This document shows, piece by piece, positions 62,813-64,000 of a DNA stretch of 64,000 nucleotides (position 1 is its first letter; every line of letters starts with the position of its first letter). The notes beneath the pieces were generated by a model, which ran no database searches, had not been told where the DNA came from, and saw only the letters and a program-made list of their open reading frames with translations. Source of the DNA: Siphonodentalium dalli (taxonomy: Eukaryota; Mollusca; Scaphopoda; Gadilida; Siphonodentaliidae); the NCBI GenBank assembly GCA_032622095.1, contig CP136068.1:154901151-154965150 (forward strand), in the 5' to 3' direction. Made by a program: the position numbers and the translations under genes.

Positions 62813-63349
62813 CTACTAGCAGCCAATAACTGATCAGCAAGCTGATTAGAATCCTTGGATAATATTCTAAGTCCGCACTTATCTCATCGCACACAAACGA
62901 AAATGTGACTTGGTTGGTTGAGTGGAAAATGAAGCATTGATCATGACTGTTATATAATAAAGTTTGATGGGAACCAGTTTATTGAAACCGGGGCGATCCC
63001 GTAAACAATAAACAATAACAAACCATACAACTGGTCATCGGCAGACAAATGTAATTACCTAAATTGTGATCGACATGTGTTTACATATATACATTATCTG
63101 ATTTGCATCATTCAACGCTTTGTAGTCAAATATTTACTCAAACATGCATTCGCGTTGTGGAACATGAATGCAGGACGTTGGTTGGTTGAAATTACGTCAT
63201 ATGACGTCGGGCGCTGACCCCAACTTGCATCCATTTTAGTGTAGACGCAACTTGCTCCGAGCCACGATAATAACATTGGAAATGGACGCTTAAAACTTAT
63301 TAATCTGCCAGTTGACTCAGTTGAGTGTAAATATAAGTAATGAATGTTC
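62813..63349. other. Noncoding sequence downstream of the 5S-like fragment
   Basis: No gene is supported. The first ~140 bp could be the body of a SINE if the 5S-like fragment is its head, but nothing in this window confirms it. Confidence 0.4.
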
Positions 63350-63474
63350 ATTTTGTTGCGTTCCATAAAGTATGGATGCAAGTTGGTATGACATTTTCAT
63401 GTGTGGAACGCTTTCGCGTTCCACACAAAATCTCAGACCAGCTTGCATTCATACTCTATGGAACGCAACAAAAT
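63350..63474. mobile_element. 125 bp hairpin element (MITE-like)
   Basis: attttgttgcgttccata opens the left arm and tatggaacgcaacaaaat closes the right. Inner pairing includes gatgcaagttggt against a gcttgcattc-like tract and gtgtggaacgc/gcgttccacac around a tttc loop (63412-63415). The small frame crossing it is an artefact. Confidence 0.8.
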
Positions 63475-64000
63475 CAACATCCATTTCTTAAATGGATCTT
63501 ATTCAAAAACATGCCAGATCCATTGTCGGATTTATTTTTTCTAAATGGAGGCATCCAAATGTGAAGCCATATGGACCAAGAACAAAGAAACAACACACAG
63601 CCACTGATGATACAAGTTTATTAATAAATGACAGTAGTGATGACAGTCATAAATAAACAATGACAAAGATAATCAAATTCAATGATTCAATATTAAACAA
63701 TTCTATGTTTATTTTCATGCGTATTTTTGAATGTACATTAGGCCATACACACAAAATAATTCGTTTCTCAGGGATCGGCGCGTCCCAAAAATCAATGCGG
63801 CTCCCACATATTTATTGGCAGCTGTAAATAATAAATATATAACAGGGCCGGGAACCTCGAACCTCTAAACCAAAGCGTTTTGTGTTTAAAATTGGATTGA
63901 AACAGAAATAAGCGACTGTCTGAGAGAAGAAACTTGTTCATGAGCTGTAGAAAATCACAGTGCACAAGCAGATATCAATATTTTATTGAAACTAACTTTT
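63475..64000. other. Noncoding sequence, nothing recognised
   Basis: No supportable gene, RNA or repeat up to the window end. Confidence 0.45.

Noticed and set aside
63112-63564. Short open frames near the window end
   Set aside because: One crosses a 125 bp hairpin element and neither shows a domain or a conserved motif.

Overview
The window looks like a stretch of repeat-dominated, gene-poor animal genome, and I infer a bivalve mollusc. The reasons are the low-GC noncoding background, long satellite arrays, several foldback elements, and a recurrent element class made of ~150-175 bp tandem units followed by ACGG-type tetranucleotide runs and a 3' hairpin, which resembles the pearl/Helentron-like elements described in bivalves. 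No host protein-coding gene could be supported. Nearly all long open frames are by-products of tandem repeats whose units are multiples of three. The only convincing coding relic is a short 3' fragment of a non-LTR retrotransposon near 55.7 kb.

Layout: 1-1.6 kb is noncoding with a minus-strand tandem/ACGG element. 1.63-4.91 kb is a ~143 bp satellite (family A) whose units flip orientation at ~3.64 kb. 5.99-9.85 kb is a 42/45 bp minisatellite of roughly 87 copies. 10.6-38.6 kb is a 28 kb higher-order satellite (family B) of 60 bp and 54 bp monomers, punctuated by 18 copies of a ~150 bp divergent spacer and carrying large recent segmental duplications. 38.71-40.79 kb is a 2.08 kb DNA transposon with 30 bp terminal inverted repeats and a TTA target duplication (PIF/Harbinger-like). 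It may carry a tRNA-like promoter relic. 42.3-43.0 kb holds a hairpin element and a short hAT-like element.

44.14-47.06 kb is a foldback element (C) whose arms hold 14 and 15 copies of an 18 bp perfect palindrome, with a tandem/ACGG element nested inside. 47.92-55.53 kb is a 7.6 kb palindromic element (D) built of ~141 bp GC-rich satellite units in two opposed arms. 55.6-64 kb is a mosaic of retrotransposon debris, tandem/ACGG elements, hairpins and a 5S-rRNA-like fragment.

The most interesting signal is that families A and D, 43 kb apart and differing in base composition, appear to be diverged versions of one element architecture. Their ~140 bp units can be aligned, both are arranged as two inverted tandem arms, and both arrays end at the same phase of the unit. 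No gene network can be described; the region is best read as satellite and transposon heterochromatin-like DNA.
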